Assembly: GCA_016713365.1 (NCBI GenBank)
Contig: JADJPG010000003.1
Span: 139,894 to 203,893 of the forward strand
Length of the DNA: 64,000 nt
Source of the DNA: Verrucomicrobiota bacterium
GTDB lineage: Bacteria; Verrucomicrobiota; Verrucomicrobiia; Limisphaerales; JADJPG01
Direction: 5' to 3'
A program made the position numbers and the translations under genes. The notes beneath the pieces are model-generated. The model was not told the origin of the DNA. It searched no databases and was given only the letters and a program-made list of their open reading frames with translations. This document shows, piece after piece, positions 53,294 through 61,738 of this stretch; positions within the stretch are counted from its first letter, which is position 1, and every line of letters begins with the position of its first letter.

Positions 53294-54349
53294 TCAGACC
53301 AATCCCGCCGTCTCCGGAAAGCCGCAGAGGATGTTCATGCTCTGCACAGCCTGGCCGCTGGCGCCTTTTACGATGTTGTCCTCGGCGCTCATGACGATGA
53401 GCCGACCGGTGCGCGGATCGAGACGCCAGGCGATTTCCACCACGTTCGTGCCGACGACGTTCTTCGTGTCCGGCAGCGCTTTGCCTTCCAACACGCGCAC
53501 AAAGGGTTCGGTCGCGTAGGCCTCCTTGTAGCAGGAAGCGATCTTCTCACCGAACGCAGCAGTCGAGGCCGCGTCGTTGAAATGTTCCGTCGGCGCGAGG
53601 TAGAGCGTGGTGTGGATGCCGCGATTGACGGGGATGAGATGTGGCGAGAACTGGATGACCACCTTGCTCCCGGCCGCAAAGGAAAGCTGTTCCTCGATCT
53701 CGGAAAGGTGCCGGTGCTTCGGCACGCCGTAGGCGCGCACGCTTTCGTTGCACTCGCAGAAGAGGTAATCGACCTCCGCCTTGCGCCCGGCACCGCTCAC
53801 GCCGCTCATCGAGTTCGCGATGATGCTGTTCGGATGAATCAGCTTCGCGCGCACCAGCGGCAAGGTCGGCAACAGAATGCTTGTCGGGTAACAGCCGGGC
53901 GACGCGATGAGCAGCGCCTTCTTGATGTCCTCCCGATAGACCTCGGGCAAACCATAAACCGATTTCTGCAGCAGCTCCGGCGCGGGATGATCGTGCGCGT
54001 AGAATTCCTTGTAGATGTCCGCACTCTTCAGTCGGAAGTCCGCACTCAGATCGATGACGACGCAGCCCGCCTGGTTCAGCGGCACGGCAAACTCCGCCGC
54101 GACACCATGTGGGAGCGCGAGGAAGATGACGTCCGCCTGCTTGGACAGCACTTCGGCGTTGGGCTCGGTGAAACGCAGCGTCTTGGATTTTGGATGGCTG
54201 GCGAACTTCGGAAAGACCGAGGCGACCGTCTGTCCGGCGCTCTGGCGCGACGTGACAGCGACGAGGTCGACGTGGGGATGGTTGAGGAGGAGCCGGACGA
54301 GTTCTTCGCCCGAGTAACCGGAGGCACCGACAATGGCGACTTTCTTCAT
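53294..54349 (-). CDS. argC: N-acetyl-gamma-glutamyl-phosphate reductase
   Basis: 351 residues. Third step of arginine synthesis: NADPH-dependent reduction of N-acetylglutamyl phosphate to the semialdehyde. N-terminal VAIVGASGYSGEELVRLL (4-21) is the nucleotide-binding loop. The active-site Cys lies in IASPGCYPTSILL (about 151) and the family motif SMSGVSGAGRKA follows. NRGIHTTLYL (about 235) and PFVRVLEGKALP are also typical. Start at MKKVAIV (54349); a start two codons upstream is open. It follows the rplM-rpsI operon on the same strand, but a terminator separates them. Confidence 0.95.
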   Translation of the reverse strand: MKKVAIVGASGYSGEELVRLLLNHPHVDLVAVTSRQSAGQTVASVFPKFASHPKSKTLRFTEPNAEVLSKQADVIFLALPHGVAAEFAVPLNQAGCVVIDLSADFRLKSADIYKEFYAHDHPAPELLQKSVYGLPEVYREDIKKALLIASPGCYPTSILLPTLPLVRAKLIHPNSIIANSMSGVSGAGRKAEVDYLFCECNESVRAYGVPKHRHLSEIEEQLSFAAGSKVVIQFSPHLIPVNRGIHTTLYLAPTEHFNDAASTAAFGEKIASCYKEAYATEPFVRVLEGKALPDTKNVVGTNVVEIAWRLDPRTGRLIVMSAEDNIVKGASGQAVQSMNILCGFPETAGLV

Positions 54350-54391
54350 GATCAAATTTGTTGCGAGGAGGCTCTACATCTTGGGCGGAAC

Positions 54392-54429
54392 AGAAAAGAA
54401 AAAACCCCGCCGGACGTGCCAGCGGGGTT
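54392..54429 (-). terminator. intrinsic terminator after rpsI
   Basis: On the minus strand AACCCCGC, an 11-base loop, then GCGGGGTT is followed by TTTTCTTTTC (plus-strand stem arms 54403-54410 and 54422-54429). It lies 18 bp after the rpsI stop and ends the ribosomal protein transcript before argC. Confidence 0.85.
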
Positions 54430-54447
54430 GCAAAGAGCAGAAGCAGA

Positions 54448-54849
54448 TTAACGCTTCGAGAATTGGAAGCGCTTGCGGGCGCCCGGCTGGCCGTACTTCT
54501 TGCGTTCCTTCATACGAGGATCGCGGGTGAGCAGGCCGTCCGCCTTGAGCGGCGGGCGAAGGTTCGCATCGGCGAGCAAGAGCGCACGGGAGATGCCGTG
54601 GCGCACAGCGCCAGCCTGACCAGCAGGACCGCCACCAGCAACGTTCACGCGGGCGTCGAACTTGTTCGACGTCTGCGACGTGCTGAACGGCTGGATGACC
54701 ATGCCGCGAAGAACTTCCGTGGGGAAATAGTTCTCAAGGGTACGGCCGTTGATCTTGATGGTGCCAGTGCCAGCGGCAAGGCGGACACGGGCCACAGCGG
54801 TCTTACGACGGCCGGTGGCGACGAACTCGGTGACTTTCGATGCTGCCAT
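54448..54849 (-). CDS. rpsI: 30S ribosomal protein S9
   Basis: 133 residues. Family hallmarks: ATGRRKTAVARVRL (about 10-23), TIKINGRTLENYFP (about 30-43), GGGPAGQAGAVRHGISRALL (about 71-90) and the C-terminal KKYGQPGARKRFQFSKR, whose last Arg reaches the ribosomal P-site tRNA. It follows rplM by 30 bp on the same strand, the conserved bacterial rplM-rpsI order, and is followed by an intrinsic terminator. Confidence 0.97.
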   Translation of the reverse strand: MAASKVTEFVATGRRKTAVARVRLAAGTGTIKINGRTLENYFPTEVLRGMVIQPFSTSQTSNKFDARVNVAGGGPAGQAGAVRHGISRALLLADANLRPPLKADGLLTRDPRMKERKKYGQPGARKRFQFSKR

Positions 54850-54879
54850 GGGTCAGGAGATTAAGCGTTTCGTTGGAAA

Positions 54880-55314
54880 TTAATTCGCGGCCTTGAGCGT
54901 AGCGGGCTGCTGCGCGGCGTGCGGGTGGTTGGGGCCCTTGAAGACTTTGAGCTTGGTCATCAATACGCGGCCTAGGCGATTCTTCGGAACCATGCCACGA
55001 ACGGCGCGGGTGATGATTTCTTCCGGATGCTTGGCGCGGACTTGCTCGACGGTGCGATGCTTCTCGCCACCTCTCCAGCCGGAGTACGTCATGTATTCCT
55101 TCTGGGTCTCTTTGTTGCCGGTGAGCTTGACCTTCTCCGCGTTGACGACCACGACGAAATCGCCGGCGTCAAGGTGAGCAGTGAAGACGGGCTTGTTCTT
55201 GCCCCGGAGAATGTCGGCGACCTGAACGGCGAGGCGGCCCAAGACAGCACCATCGGCGTCAATCACATGCCACTTGCGCTCGTCCAGATTTACTTTCGGC
55301 AGATACGTTTTCAT
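54880..55314 (-). CDS. rplM: 50S ribosomal protein L13
   Basis: 144 residues from MKTYLPKVNLDERKWHVIDA. Contains LGRLAVQVADILRGKNKPVF, GDFVVVVNAEKVKLTGNKE, YMTYSGWRGG and AVRGMVPKNRLGR, all L13 signatures. The open frame starts at 55422, but the upstream part is the leader and promoter. First gene of the rplM-rpsI operon; a promoter lies 27-54 bp upstream of the ATG. Confidence 0.97.
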   Translation of the reverse strand: MKTYLPKVNLDERKWHVIDADGAVLGRLAVQVADILRGKNKPVFTAHLDAGDFVVVVNAEKVKLTGNKETQKEYMTYSGWRGGEKHRTVEQVRAKHPEEIITRAVRGMVPKNRLGRVLMTKLKVFKGPNHPHAAQQPATLKAAN

Positions 55315-55340
55315 TTCAGACCTAAATTTAAGGAGCGGTG

Positions 55341-55368
55341 AAACTAACAAACGCGAAACCCAAGTCAA
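55341..55368 (-). promoter_or_regulatory. sigma-70-type promoter for rplM-rpsI
   Basis: Reading the minus strand, TTGACT (55368-55363) and TAGTTT (55346-55341) are separated by 16 bases. They lie 27 bp upstream of the rplM ATG in an AT-richer stretch, which stands out against the GC-rich surroundings. Confidence 0.6.
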
Positions 55369-55466
55369 TAGCCATTTTTGTGCTTTTTGCTTGTGACGAA
55401 CAATTCCGGACAAATCCGGCATTCGACAGCACCCGCTGAGACCAGTAGGTTGGCCCGGTAAGCGTT

Positions 55467-55850
55467 ATGAAAGCGATCCATTTCCTCATACTGGCCTCGG
55501 TTTTGGTTCTGGGCGGCTGCGCCTCTGAGCCGAAAGTCGCCAAAACCAACCCGAAAAACGTCAACTGGAGCGAACGCATCGGCAACTACACCTACGACCA
55601 TGCCCTGGCAGACCTCGGCAAGCCGGTTCTCATCGGCGAATCGGGCGATGGCAAGACCGCCGAATGGTCGCTGCGTCGGAGCCCCCGCGTTTCGTTTGGG
55701 CTCGGCGTCGGCACGGGCTCTTTTGGGCACCACGGTGGCGTCGGCGTTGGGGTTGGCTCCTCCGTCACACCACCGCCCCGCGGCGAGAATCTGCGCCTCA
55801 AGTTCGACAAGGACGGCAAGCTCACGGAATGGTCGAAGGTGACTTACTGA
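55467..55850 (+). CDS. small glycine-rich lipoprotein
   Basis: 127 residues. Signal MKAIHFLILASVLVL with lipobox LGGC (Cys about 18), so membrane-anchored. A conserved-looking core WSERIGNYTYDHALADLGKP (about 35-54) precedes a Gly/Val-rich stretch (FGLGVGTGSFGHH, VGVGVGSS) and a final RLKFDKDGKLTEWSKVTY strand. This is like short lipoproteins of unknown function in Verrucomicrobiota. It is divergent from rplM, about 150 bp apart. Confidence 0.75.
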   Translation: MKAIHFLILASVLVLGGCASEPKVAKTNPKNVNWSERIGNYTYDHALADLGKPVLIGESGDGKTAEWSLRRSPRVSFGLGVGTGSFGHHGGVGVGVGSSVTPPPRGENLRLKFDKDGKLTEWSKVTY

Positions 55851-55884
55851 GCCTTTATCAACTCGCACCCGAGCTTTCTCGACT

Positions 55885-55955
55885 GGAGCGCCGAACTCCA
55901 AATCGGCGCGTTAAGCACCGTCTCATCTCCCTGCCGAATCGGAGTTCGGCGTTCC
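55885..55955. repeat. intergenic palindromic element, GCCGAACTCC type
   Basis: GGAGCGCCGAACTCCAAATC and GGC (55885-55907) pair with the inverted copy 55933-55955 with three mismatches in 23 bases, around a 25-base loop. Non-coding, between the lipoprotein gene and the DUF1080 gene. Confidence 0.65.
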
Positions 55956-56088
55956 GTCGCCTGCGCGCTTGATGTTCCCTGCCCTTCCCGGCATTGATCG
56001 GCCGAAGCCCTGACACCGCACGACGCCGGTTCGTCGCTCGTGAATGAACCCGTTCGGCGGCACGTCGGAGCCTGCACAACATTCTTTT

Positions 56089-57216
56089 ATGCAAAAGCCA
56101 ACCTCTCGTCTTCTCGCGCTCACCTTCGGCCTCTGCTGCTTCCACGCCGCCGCCACGCTTTCCGCTGCGGACGTCGAACCCGGCTTCAAGAGCCTGTTCA
56201 ACGGCAAAGATCTTTCCGGCTGGGAAGGCAATCCCAAGCTCTGGTCCGTAAAGGACGGCACCATCACTGGCATCACCGGCAGCGACGCCGACACGAAGAT
56301 CAATCACAACACCTTCCTGGTCTGGAAGGGCGGCGACATCGCGGACTTTGAACTCCGTCTCTCCTACCGCATCGAGAAAGGCAACTCGGGCATTCAGTAC
56401 CGCAGCAAGGTTTCGGAAAACGGCAAGTTCGGTCCCATCGTCGGCGGTTATCAGGCGGACTTCGAAGCCGGCAAAACTTACAGCGGCATCCTCTACGAAG
56501 AGCGCGGCCGCGGCATCCTCGCCCAGCGCGGACAAAAGACCGTGATCAAGGAAGTCGAAGAAACGAAGGACGGCAAGACGCAGAAGAAAACCAAGGTCGA
56601 AGTCACCGGTTCCGTCGACAAGTCCGAAAACATCCAGGCCAAGATCAAGCACGAGGACTGGAACGATTACGTCGTCATCGCCAAGGGCAATCATCTCCAG
56701 CACTTCATCAACGGCCAGCTCACCGTCGACGTGACGGACGAACAATCCGCGAAAGCGGCCAAGTCCGGCGCGCTCGCTCTGCAAATTCACGTCGGCCCGC
56801 CCATGGTCGTTCAGTTTAAGAACATCCGGATCAAGAATCTCTCCGGCGACTCCGTGAAGAAAAACGACTCCTCGCTCCTCCAGGGCAAATGGGTGCCCGT
56901 GGAAATCATCGCCAACGGCAAGAAGCTCGAACAAGACGTGCTCGACGCTGTGAAGCTGACCATCCACGAAAACGCCTACAAGACCGAGCGCCCGAATGGC
57001 GTGGACGAAGGCTCCTTCAAACTCGATGAATCCACCACCCCCAAGAAGATGGATCTAATGACCGATTCGGGCACCGAAGTGCCGGCGATCTACGAACTCA
57101 CCGAAGACACCTTCAAGGCCTGCTACGCGCTAAACAATTCCGGCCGTCCCAGCGAGTTCAAGTCCGCGGAGGATTCCGACACCATCTTCGTGACCTACAA
57201 GCGGAAGAAGGACTGA
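56089..57216 (+). CDS. secreted DUF1080 protein with C-terminal TIGR03067 domain
   Basis: 375 residues; signal peptide (LLALTFGLCCFHAAATLSA). DUF1080 (3-keto-disaccharide hydrolase-like, about 28-265): FKSLFNGKDLSGWEGNPKLW, then GNSGIQYRSKV, GYQADFEAGKTYSGILYEE and WNDYVVIAKGNHLQHFINGQ. A TIGR03067 domain (about 280-375) starts LLQGKWVPVEIIANGKKL and ends DTIFVTYKRKKD. The combination points to a periplasmic glycan-processing protein. Two ThuA genes follow on the same strand (gap to the first 46 bp), a grouping frequent in this phylum. The ATG at 56089 opens the signal peptide; the upstream ATG at 56044 does not. Confidence 0.88.
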   Translation: MQKPTSRLLALTFGLCCFHAAATLSAADVEPGFKSLFNGKDLSGWEGNPKLWSVKDGTITGITGSDADTKINHNTFLVWKGGDIADFELRLSYRIEKGNSGIQYRSKVSENGKFGPIVGGYQADFEAGKTYSGILYEERGRGILAQRGQKTVIKEVEETKDGKTQKKTKVEVTGSVDKSENIQAKIKHEDWNDYVVIAKGNHLQHFINGQLTVDVTDEQSAKAAKSGALALQIHVGPPMVVQFKNIRIKNLSGDSVKKNDSSLLQGKWVPVEIIANGKKLEQDVLDAVKLTIHENAYKTERPNGVDEGSFKLDESTTPKKMDLMTDSGTEVPAIYELTEDTFKACYALNNSGRPSEFKSAEDSDTIFVTYKRKKD

Positions 57217-57262
57217 GCCGCCGGCAAACACCAAGTCCCAAGATTCAAACACCAAACTGCCC

Positions 57263-58138
57263 ATGCGCCTTGCTCTTGTTTCCCTCGTGACCCTGGCGGT
57301 CGTTTCGTTCAGCGCCGATGCCGCCGACAAGAAACTTCTCATGCTCGCTGGCAAACCGAGCCATGGCTACATGGAGCACGAATACCGCGCCGGTTGCCTG
57401 CTCCTCCAGCAATGCCTCGCGAACACGCCCGGGTTGCAAGTCACCGTCGTGTCGAACGACTGGCCGAAGGACGAGAGCATCTTCCAGGGCGTGGACGCGG
57501 TGTTCATGTTCTGCACCGGCGGCGGCGGACATCCGGCCATCAAGCCCGAGCGCCTCGAACTGCTCGATGGTTTGATGAAGAAAGGCGTCGGGTTCGGCAC
57601 CGGCCACTACGGCGTGGAAGTCCCCAAGGGCGATCCCGGCAACGCCTTCCTCGAATGGCAGGGCGGCTACTTCGAGACCTACTGGTCGGTGAACCCGCAC
57701 TGGACCGCGAGCTTCGAGAAATTTCCGGATCACCCCGTCACGCGCGGCGTGAAACCGTTCAAGGCGAACGACGAATGGTATTACCACATGCGCTTCCCCG
57801 AAGGCATGAAGGGCGTGACCCCGATTCTCACCGCAGTGCCGCCGGACAGCACCCGCGGCAAACCTGGCGCCAATTCACCGCACGGGGGCAATCCCGAAGT
57901 GCAAAAGCACATGGGCCAGCCCGAGCACGTGATGTGGGCGTATGACCGGCCGGATGGCGGACGCGGCTTCGGCTTCACCGGCGCGCACTACCACAAGAAC
58001 TGGGCGGACGACAACTATCGCAAGGTGGTGCTCAACGCCCTGCTCTGGATCACCAAGGTGGAAGTCCCGAAGGACGGCGTGACCTCGAGCGTGACGCAGG
58101 AACAGATCATGATGAATCTGGATCCGAAGAAGAAGTAG
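57263..58138 (+). CDS. ThuA-like domain protein (copy 1)
   Basis: 291 residues, exported (MRLALVSLVTLAVVSFSADA). ThuA-like glutamine-amidotransferase fold: SHGYMEHEYRAGCLLLQQCL (about 33-52), VDAVFMFCTGGGGHPAIKPE (about 80-99), VGFGTGHYGVEVPKGDPG (about 112) and GGRGFGFTGAHYHKNWADDN (about 232-251). ThuA proteins act in disaccharide (trehalose, maltitol) use; secreted versions are of unclear catalysis. It follows the DUF1080 gene by 46 bp. About half identical by eye to the second copy at 59165-60049, so a local duplication is likely. Confidence 0.88.
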   Translation: MRLALVSLVTLAVVSFSADAADKKLLMLAGKPSHGYMEHEYRAGCLLLQQCLANTPGLQVTVVSNDWPKDESIFQGVDAVFMFCTGGGGHPAIKPERLELLDGLMKKGVGFGTGHYGVEVPKGDPGNAFLEWQGGYFETYWSVNPHWTASFEKFPDHPVTRGVKPFKANDEWYYHMRFPEGMKGVTPILTAVPPDSTRGKPGANSPHGGNPEVQKHMGQPEHVMWAYDRPDGGRGFGFTGAHYHKNWADDNYRKVVLNALLWITKVEVPKDGVTSSVTQEQIMMNLDPKKK

Positions 58139-58187
58139 AAGGACAGAATCCAAAGAACGGATTTGGCAGCTCTCCGAGTATCCAACC

Positions 58188-59050
58188 ATGAATCTGAAAG
58201 TGGTAGGACTATCGGAGAGCGCGGCTAAGGCGGAATCATTGGCAGAGTTCGACAGACCAATCGATCGACAGATGGAGATCGGGCTTCTCAAGAGCGGATT
58301 ACAAGGGGCTGCGCATCGCGCAGAGTGTTGCATGGGATGGGTATGGCGGCAATGGCTGCTTGGGACTCCAAGAGCAGTGATTTCTAAGCGCATAGAGCCG
58401 TTTGTTGAGCGGGGATTGGAACTGCGGAGGCGGTGTCGGAGTTATGACTATCTCGCCGTGCATGACCTGTTTCTCCTGCACTGCGCTATCTTTACTTCCA
58501 ATGAAGCTCTATTGAAGCAGCCGTCGCCGAAGGAATAGCGGATGCCTCTGGCGATAAGGACACGAAACCGTTGGACCGAGGCCGTGGTGAACTTTATGCC
58601 GCTGCATGGTGCGGCTTGATGAAGTATTGGATCTTAGGCCAACAGGAGAATGCAGTTGAGCAGTCAGATCTCATTTGGAAAGCGTATCGAGACAATACCG
58701 TCTTCGCCGCGTCAAAGCTATTGGCTGTGCCGTGGCTCAAACGCGATTGGAAGGCATTCGCAAAAGCGCAGAAGAAAGATTTTGAGAAACTGTGGAATCG
58801 CGCTCGAAAAGACTGTTGGACTATTAAAGCGGAAAGCTCGGGGCTAACAGTAGTCACGACAGAGCGCTACCAGATCGGTCACCAATGGTGTTGGGCGCAC
58901 TGTGGGATGGCGTTGTTAGCCCATCGCGAAGGCGTAGAAGTCGTCACGGACCCTTTTTGGTTTCCGGCCAGTGCCATCGCAAATCCAAAAGCTCAAGCTG
59001 ACAGAAAACGACTCAATGACCCCCCAACCAGTTGGAAATGCTCTGAGTGA
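58188..59050 (+). pseudogene. frameshifted conserved protein, possibly Imm49-type immunity protein
   Basis: Two consecutive frames read as one protein of about 287 residues. Part one (from ATG 58188) holds GLSESAAKAESLAEFDRPID and RRRCRSYDYLAVHDLFLLHC before stopping. One missing base near 58513 joins it to EAAVAEGIADASGDK, then GRGELYAAAWCGLMKYWILG, WLKRDWKAFAKAQKKDF and ERYQIGHQWCWAHCGMALLA. The composition and Trp-rich helical pattern recall Imm49-like immunity proteins, but I am not sure. It sits between the two ThuA copies with no toxin nearby. It may be decayed or a sequencing error. Confidence 0.6.
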
Positions 59051-59164
59051 ACCGTCTCGCTTCCCATACTGAATCGAATGCACTCATTCTGCGACAAGCG
59101 CTCTCACCGTTGTTCTCAAGTTTCTTTCTTTCGTTCGTCGCTCTTCCAGTCTCCAATTCCACCC

Positions 59165-60049
59165 ATGAAAACCACACTCCGCCTCTCGCTCGTCGCGACG
59201 CTGTTGCTCGCGGCATTCACCTCCTTCGCCGCTGACAAGAAGATCGTTCTCATCGCCGGCCGACCCAGTCATCCGCCCGGCATGCACGAGTTCCGCGCCG
59301 GTTGCCTGCTCCTCCAGCAATGTCTCGCCGGCGTGAAGGGCGTAAGCGTGACCGTCTATTCCAACGGCTGGCCGAACGTCGAGAACGCCTTCGAGGGCGC
59401 GAACGCCGTGGTCATCTACGCCGATGGCGGCGCCGGACATCCCGCCATTCAGAAGGACCACAAGGAAATCCTCGGCGCACTCGCGAAGAAGGGCGTCGGC
59501 ATCGGCTTCATGCATTACGGCGTGGAAATCCCGAGCACGAACGGCGGGCCGCAGTTCCTCGAATGGATCGGCGGACACTACGAGCATCTCTATTCCTGCA
59601 ACCCGATGTGGTCGCCGAAATACGAAACCTTCCCGAAGCACCCGGTCGCCAACGGCGTGAAGCCCTTCAGCAACCGCGACGAGTGGTATTTCAACATGCG
59701 CTGGAACGAGGCGCAGAAAAAGAAGCTCACGCCCGTGCTCGTAGCCAAGCCCTCCGACGAAGTGCGCAAGGGACCGTATGTGTATCCGCGCGGACCGTAT
59801 GAGCACATCGTGGCGGCCAGCGGTCGCGACGAGACGATGATGTGGACCTTTGAGCGCAAGGGCGGCGGTCGCGGCTTCGGCTTCACCGGCGGTCACACGC
59901 ACGCGAACTGGGGCGACGACAATCAGCGCAAGGTCGTGCTGAACGCCATCCTCTGGATCGCCAAGGCGCGCGTGCCGAAGAACGGCGTGGAAAGCACGGT
60001 CACTCCCGAGCAACTCGCCGCGAACTGGGATCCCAAAGGGAAGAAGTAA
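59165..60049 (+). CDS. ThuA-like domain protein (copy 2)
   Basis: 294 residues with a signal peptide (RLSLVATLLLAAFTSFAAD). Same motif order as copy 1: HEFRAGCLLLQQCLAGVKGV, ANAVVIYADGGAGHPAIQKD, VGIGFMHYGVEIPSTNGGP and GRGFGFTGGHTHANWGDDNQ. Copies align end to end, including the C-terminal VTPEQLAANWDPKGKK. Start at ATG 59165 opens the signal peptide; the frame is open to 59078. A palindromic element follows the stop. Function as for copy 1; both are probably periplasmic. Confidence 0.88.
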   Translation: MKTTLRLSLVATLLLAAFTSFAADKKIVLIAGRPSHPPGMHEFRAGCLLLQQCLAGVKGVSVTVYSNGWPNVENAFEGANAVVIYADGGAGHPAIQKDHKEILGALAKKGVGIGFMHYGVEIPSTNGGPQFLEWIGGHYEHLYSCNPMWSPKYETFPKHPVANGVKPFSNRDEWYFNMRWNEAQKKKLTPVLVAKPSDEVRKGPYVYPRGPYEHIVAASGRDETMMWTFERKGGGRGFGFTGGHTHANWGDDNQRKVVLNAILWIAKARVPKNGVESTVTPEQLAANWDPKGKK

Positions 60050-60084
60050 GACATCTCGGTTCGCGCCCGCCCTGCTCACGAACC

Positions 60085-60152
60085 GGAGCGCCGGCGTCCT
60101 CGCCGGCTTTGGATGGTCGTAAGTCATAAGCCGGCGAGGACGCCGGCGCTCC
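60085..60152. repeat. perfect 25-bp palindromic element
   Basis: 60085-60109 and 60128-60152 are perfect inverted copies of 25 bases (begins GGAGCGCCGGCGTCCTCGCC) around an 18-base loop. It lies between the ThuA copy 2 stop and the SDR start, only 12 bp before the ATG, so a transcript hairpin here could affect translation of the SDR gene. Confidence 0.8.
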
Positions 60153-60164
60153 GCACCCGAATCT

Positions 60165-60917
60165 ATGAACAAGATTGACTTGAACGGACGCTTTGCCGTC
60201 GTCACCGGCGCGGCCCGCGGTATTGGCTACGCCATCGCGGAACGACTCCTCGATTCCGGCGCGGCCGTCTGCATCTGGGACCGCGATGCCGCCGTCGCCG
60301 CCGAATCCGCCAAAGCCCTCTCCGCAAAAGGACGCGCTCACGCCGTCGCCGTGGACGTGACTCAGGCGGACTCCGTGAAAGCCGCCGCGGAGGCCACGCT
60401 GAAGGAATTCGGCCGCGTCGATCTGCTCGTGAACAACGCGGGCATCGCCGGAGCAAACAAACCGACGTGGGAACTCGATCCCGCCGAATGGCAGCAAGTG
60501 CTCCAGATCGATCTGTTTGGCGTCTACCTCTGCTGTCACGCGCTGGTGCCTGGCATGCGCGAACGCGGCTTCGGTCGCATCGTGAACATCGCGTCCATCG
60601 CCGGCAAGGAAGGCAACCCGAACGCCTCGCACTACAGCGCGGCGAAGGCTGGCGTGGTCGCGCTCACCAAATCGCTCGGCAAGGAGCTCGCGAAATCCGG
60701 CGTGCTCGTGAACTGCATTACGCCCGCCGTGATCGAGACGGACATTCTCAAGCAATGCAGCCAGCAGCACATCGAGTACATGCGCTCGAAGATTCCGATG
60801 GACCGCTTCGGCCGGAAGGAAGAAGCCGCCGCGCTCGTCGCCTGGCTTTGCTCGGAAGATTGCTCGTTCAGCACTGGCGCGGTGTTCGATCTGTCCGGCG
60901 GACGCGCGACGTATTGA
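60165..60917 (+). CDS. SDR family oxidoreductase
   Basis: 250 residues, classical short-chain dehydrogenase. Cofactor motif TGAARGIGYAIAERL (14-28), NNAGIAG (about 91), catalytic Ser in NIASIAGKEG (about 144), and Tyr and Lys of HYSAAKAGVVAL (about 157 and 161). The C-terminus ends GAVFDLSGGRATY. FabG-like NAD(P)H-dependent reduction or oxidation of a sugar or hydroxyacyl substrate; the substrate is unknown. The start is an ATG 12 bp after the palindromic element. Confidence 0.93.
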   Translation: MNKIDLNGRFAVVTGAARGIGYAIAERLLDSGAAVCIWDRDAAVAAESAKALSAKGRAHAVAVDVTQADSVKAAAEATLKEFGRVDLLVNNAGIAGANKPTWELDPAEWQQVLQIDLFGVYLCCHALVPGMRERGFGRIVNIASIAGKEGNPNASHYSAAKAGVVALTKSLGKELAKSGVLVNCITPAVIETDILKQCSQQHIEYMRSKIPMDRFGRKEEAAALVAWLCSEDCSFSTGAVFDLSGGRATY

Positions 60918-60948
60918 GGCGGCGCAGGTCAACGGACCGTCGAGATAT

Positions 60949-61026
60949 GGTAGGGCGCGTCGCTCCGCGCGCGCCGCATGAACATCGCAGTAACGAAACG
61001 GCGCGCGCGGAGCGACGCGCCCTACC
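60949..61026. repeat. perfect 28-bp palindromic element
   Basis: 60949-60976 and 60999-61026 are perfect inverted copies of 28 bases (begins GGTAGGGCGCGTCGCTCCGC) around a 22-base loop. It lies between the SDR stop (plus) and the WYL gene stop (minus), so it may terminate both. A degenerate arm of the same type is at 3071-3089. Confidence 0.85.
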
Positions 61027-61071
61027 CTACCAAATCAGCCAGCCCGCTCTGAACTCTTCAATCAGTGGCGA

Positions 61072-61491
61072 TTAGCTCGTCGAGAACAGCATCCGGTCCA
61101 GGCGGAACGTGCGCACCTCTTGTCGCAGCTGGCAATACGCCGTGAGATACGAACCCGCAAAGCCTTCCACGTAGAAGACAAACAGCGGATGCACGTGGCG
61201 GTTCGTCGAGCCCTTGTCCTCGTCGAGATACGTGAAGCTCAGCGGACGATTCTCACGCACCGCTTCCAGCACCGTCTGCTCCTTCCGATCCCGCGCATGC
61301 GTGAGCGGCAGCCGGAATCCCGCCTGCCAGCGATGCAACGAAACGTCCGGGCGCGGAAGAATGATCACCGGCCGGCACGGAGCGATCTTGAGGTGGGCCG
61401 GCGCGGGCGGCGCAGGTTTCGCCGGAGCTGGCTTGGTCCAGCCGACAAGGGATTTCAGCGCGCGAAGAAAGGGATAACGATTGAATCTCAT
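61072..61491 (-). CDS. short WYL-domain protein
   Basis: 139 residues from MRFNRYPFLRALKSLVGW; the frame is open upstream and an ATG 10 codons earlier is possible. A proline/alanine-rich linker (TKPAPAKPAPPAPAHLK) precedes a WYL-like beta domain: LEAVRENRPLSFTYLDEDKG, HVHPLFVFYVEGFAGSYLTA and QLRQEVRTFRLDRM. WYL domains bind nucleotides or nucleic acid and often regulate defence or stress genes. No DNA-binding HTH is present, so its role is unclear. Isolated on the minus strand between repeat-filled gaps. Confidence 0.65.
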   Translation of the reverse strand: MRFNRYPFLRALKSLVGWTKPAPAKPAPPAPAHLKIAPCRPVIILPRPDVSLHRWQAGFRLPLTHARDRKEQTVLEAVRENRPLSFTYLDEDKGSTNRHVHPLFVFYVEGFAGSYLTAYCQLRQEVRTFRLDRMLFSTS

Positions 61492-61738
61492 GCCCGCAGA
61501 TAGCGCCGGCCGGTCGGACATTGGCGGTCCATGGAGGAAGAATTTTCGGAGAACGCCGGCTTCCGATTTACGAGGCGCGCAGATTCGGCACTCGACGAAG
61601 TGAGTCCTTAAGACTGGGCAACGAAGCGGGCATAGCTCCGCCCTTGAGCGGCGGGAAGTTACGCTCCGACATGCCCGCTCTCGCCGCCTCTCAACAATCC
61701 GGTCCTTCTCTTCGTTCCCTTCGCTTCCTTCTGTTAAT
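61492..61738. other. intergenic repeat-containing region
   Basis: No credible gene. AGCGGGCAT and ATGCCCGCT (about 61627-61675) are inverted copies, and GGCACTCGACGAAGTGAGTCC (about 61588-61608) is a hairpin-like unit, so this looks like another mosaic of palindromic repeat elements. Confidence 0.45.
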
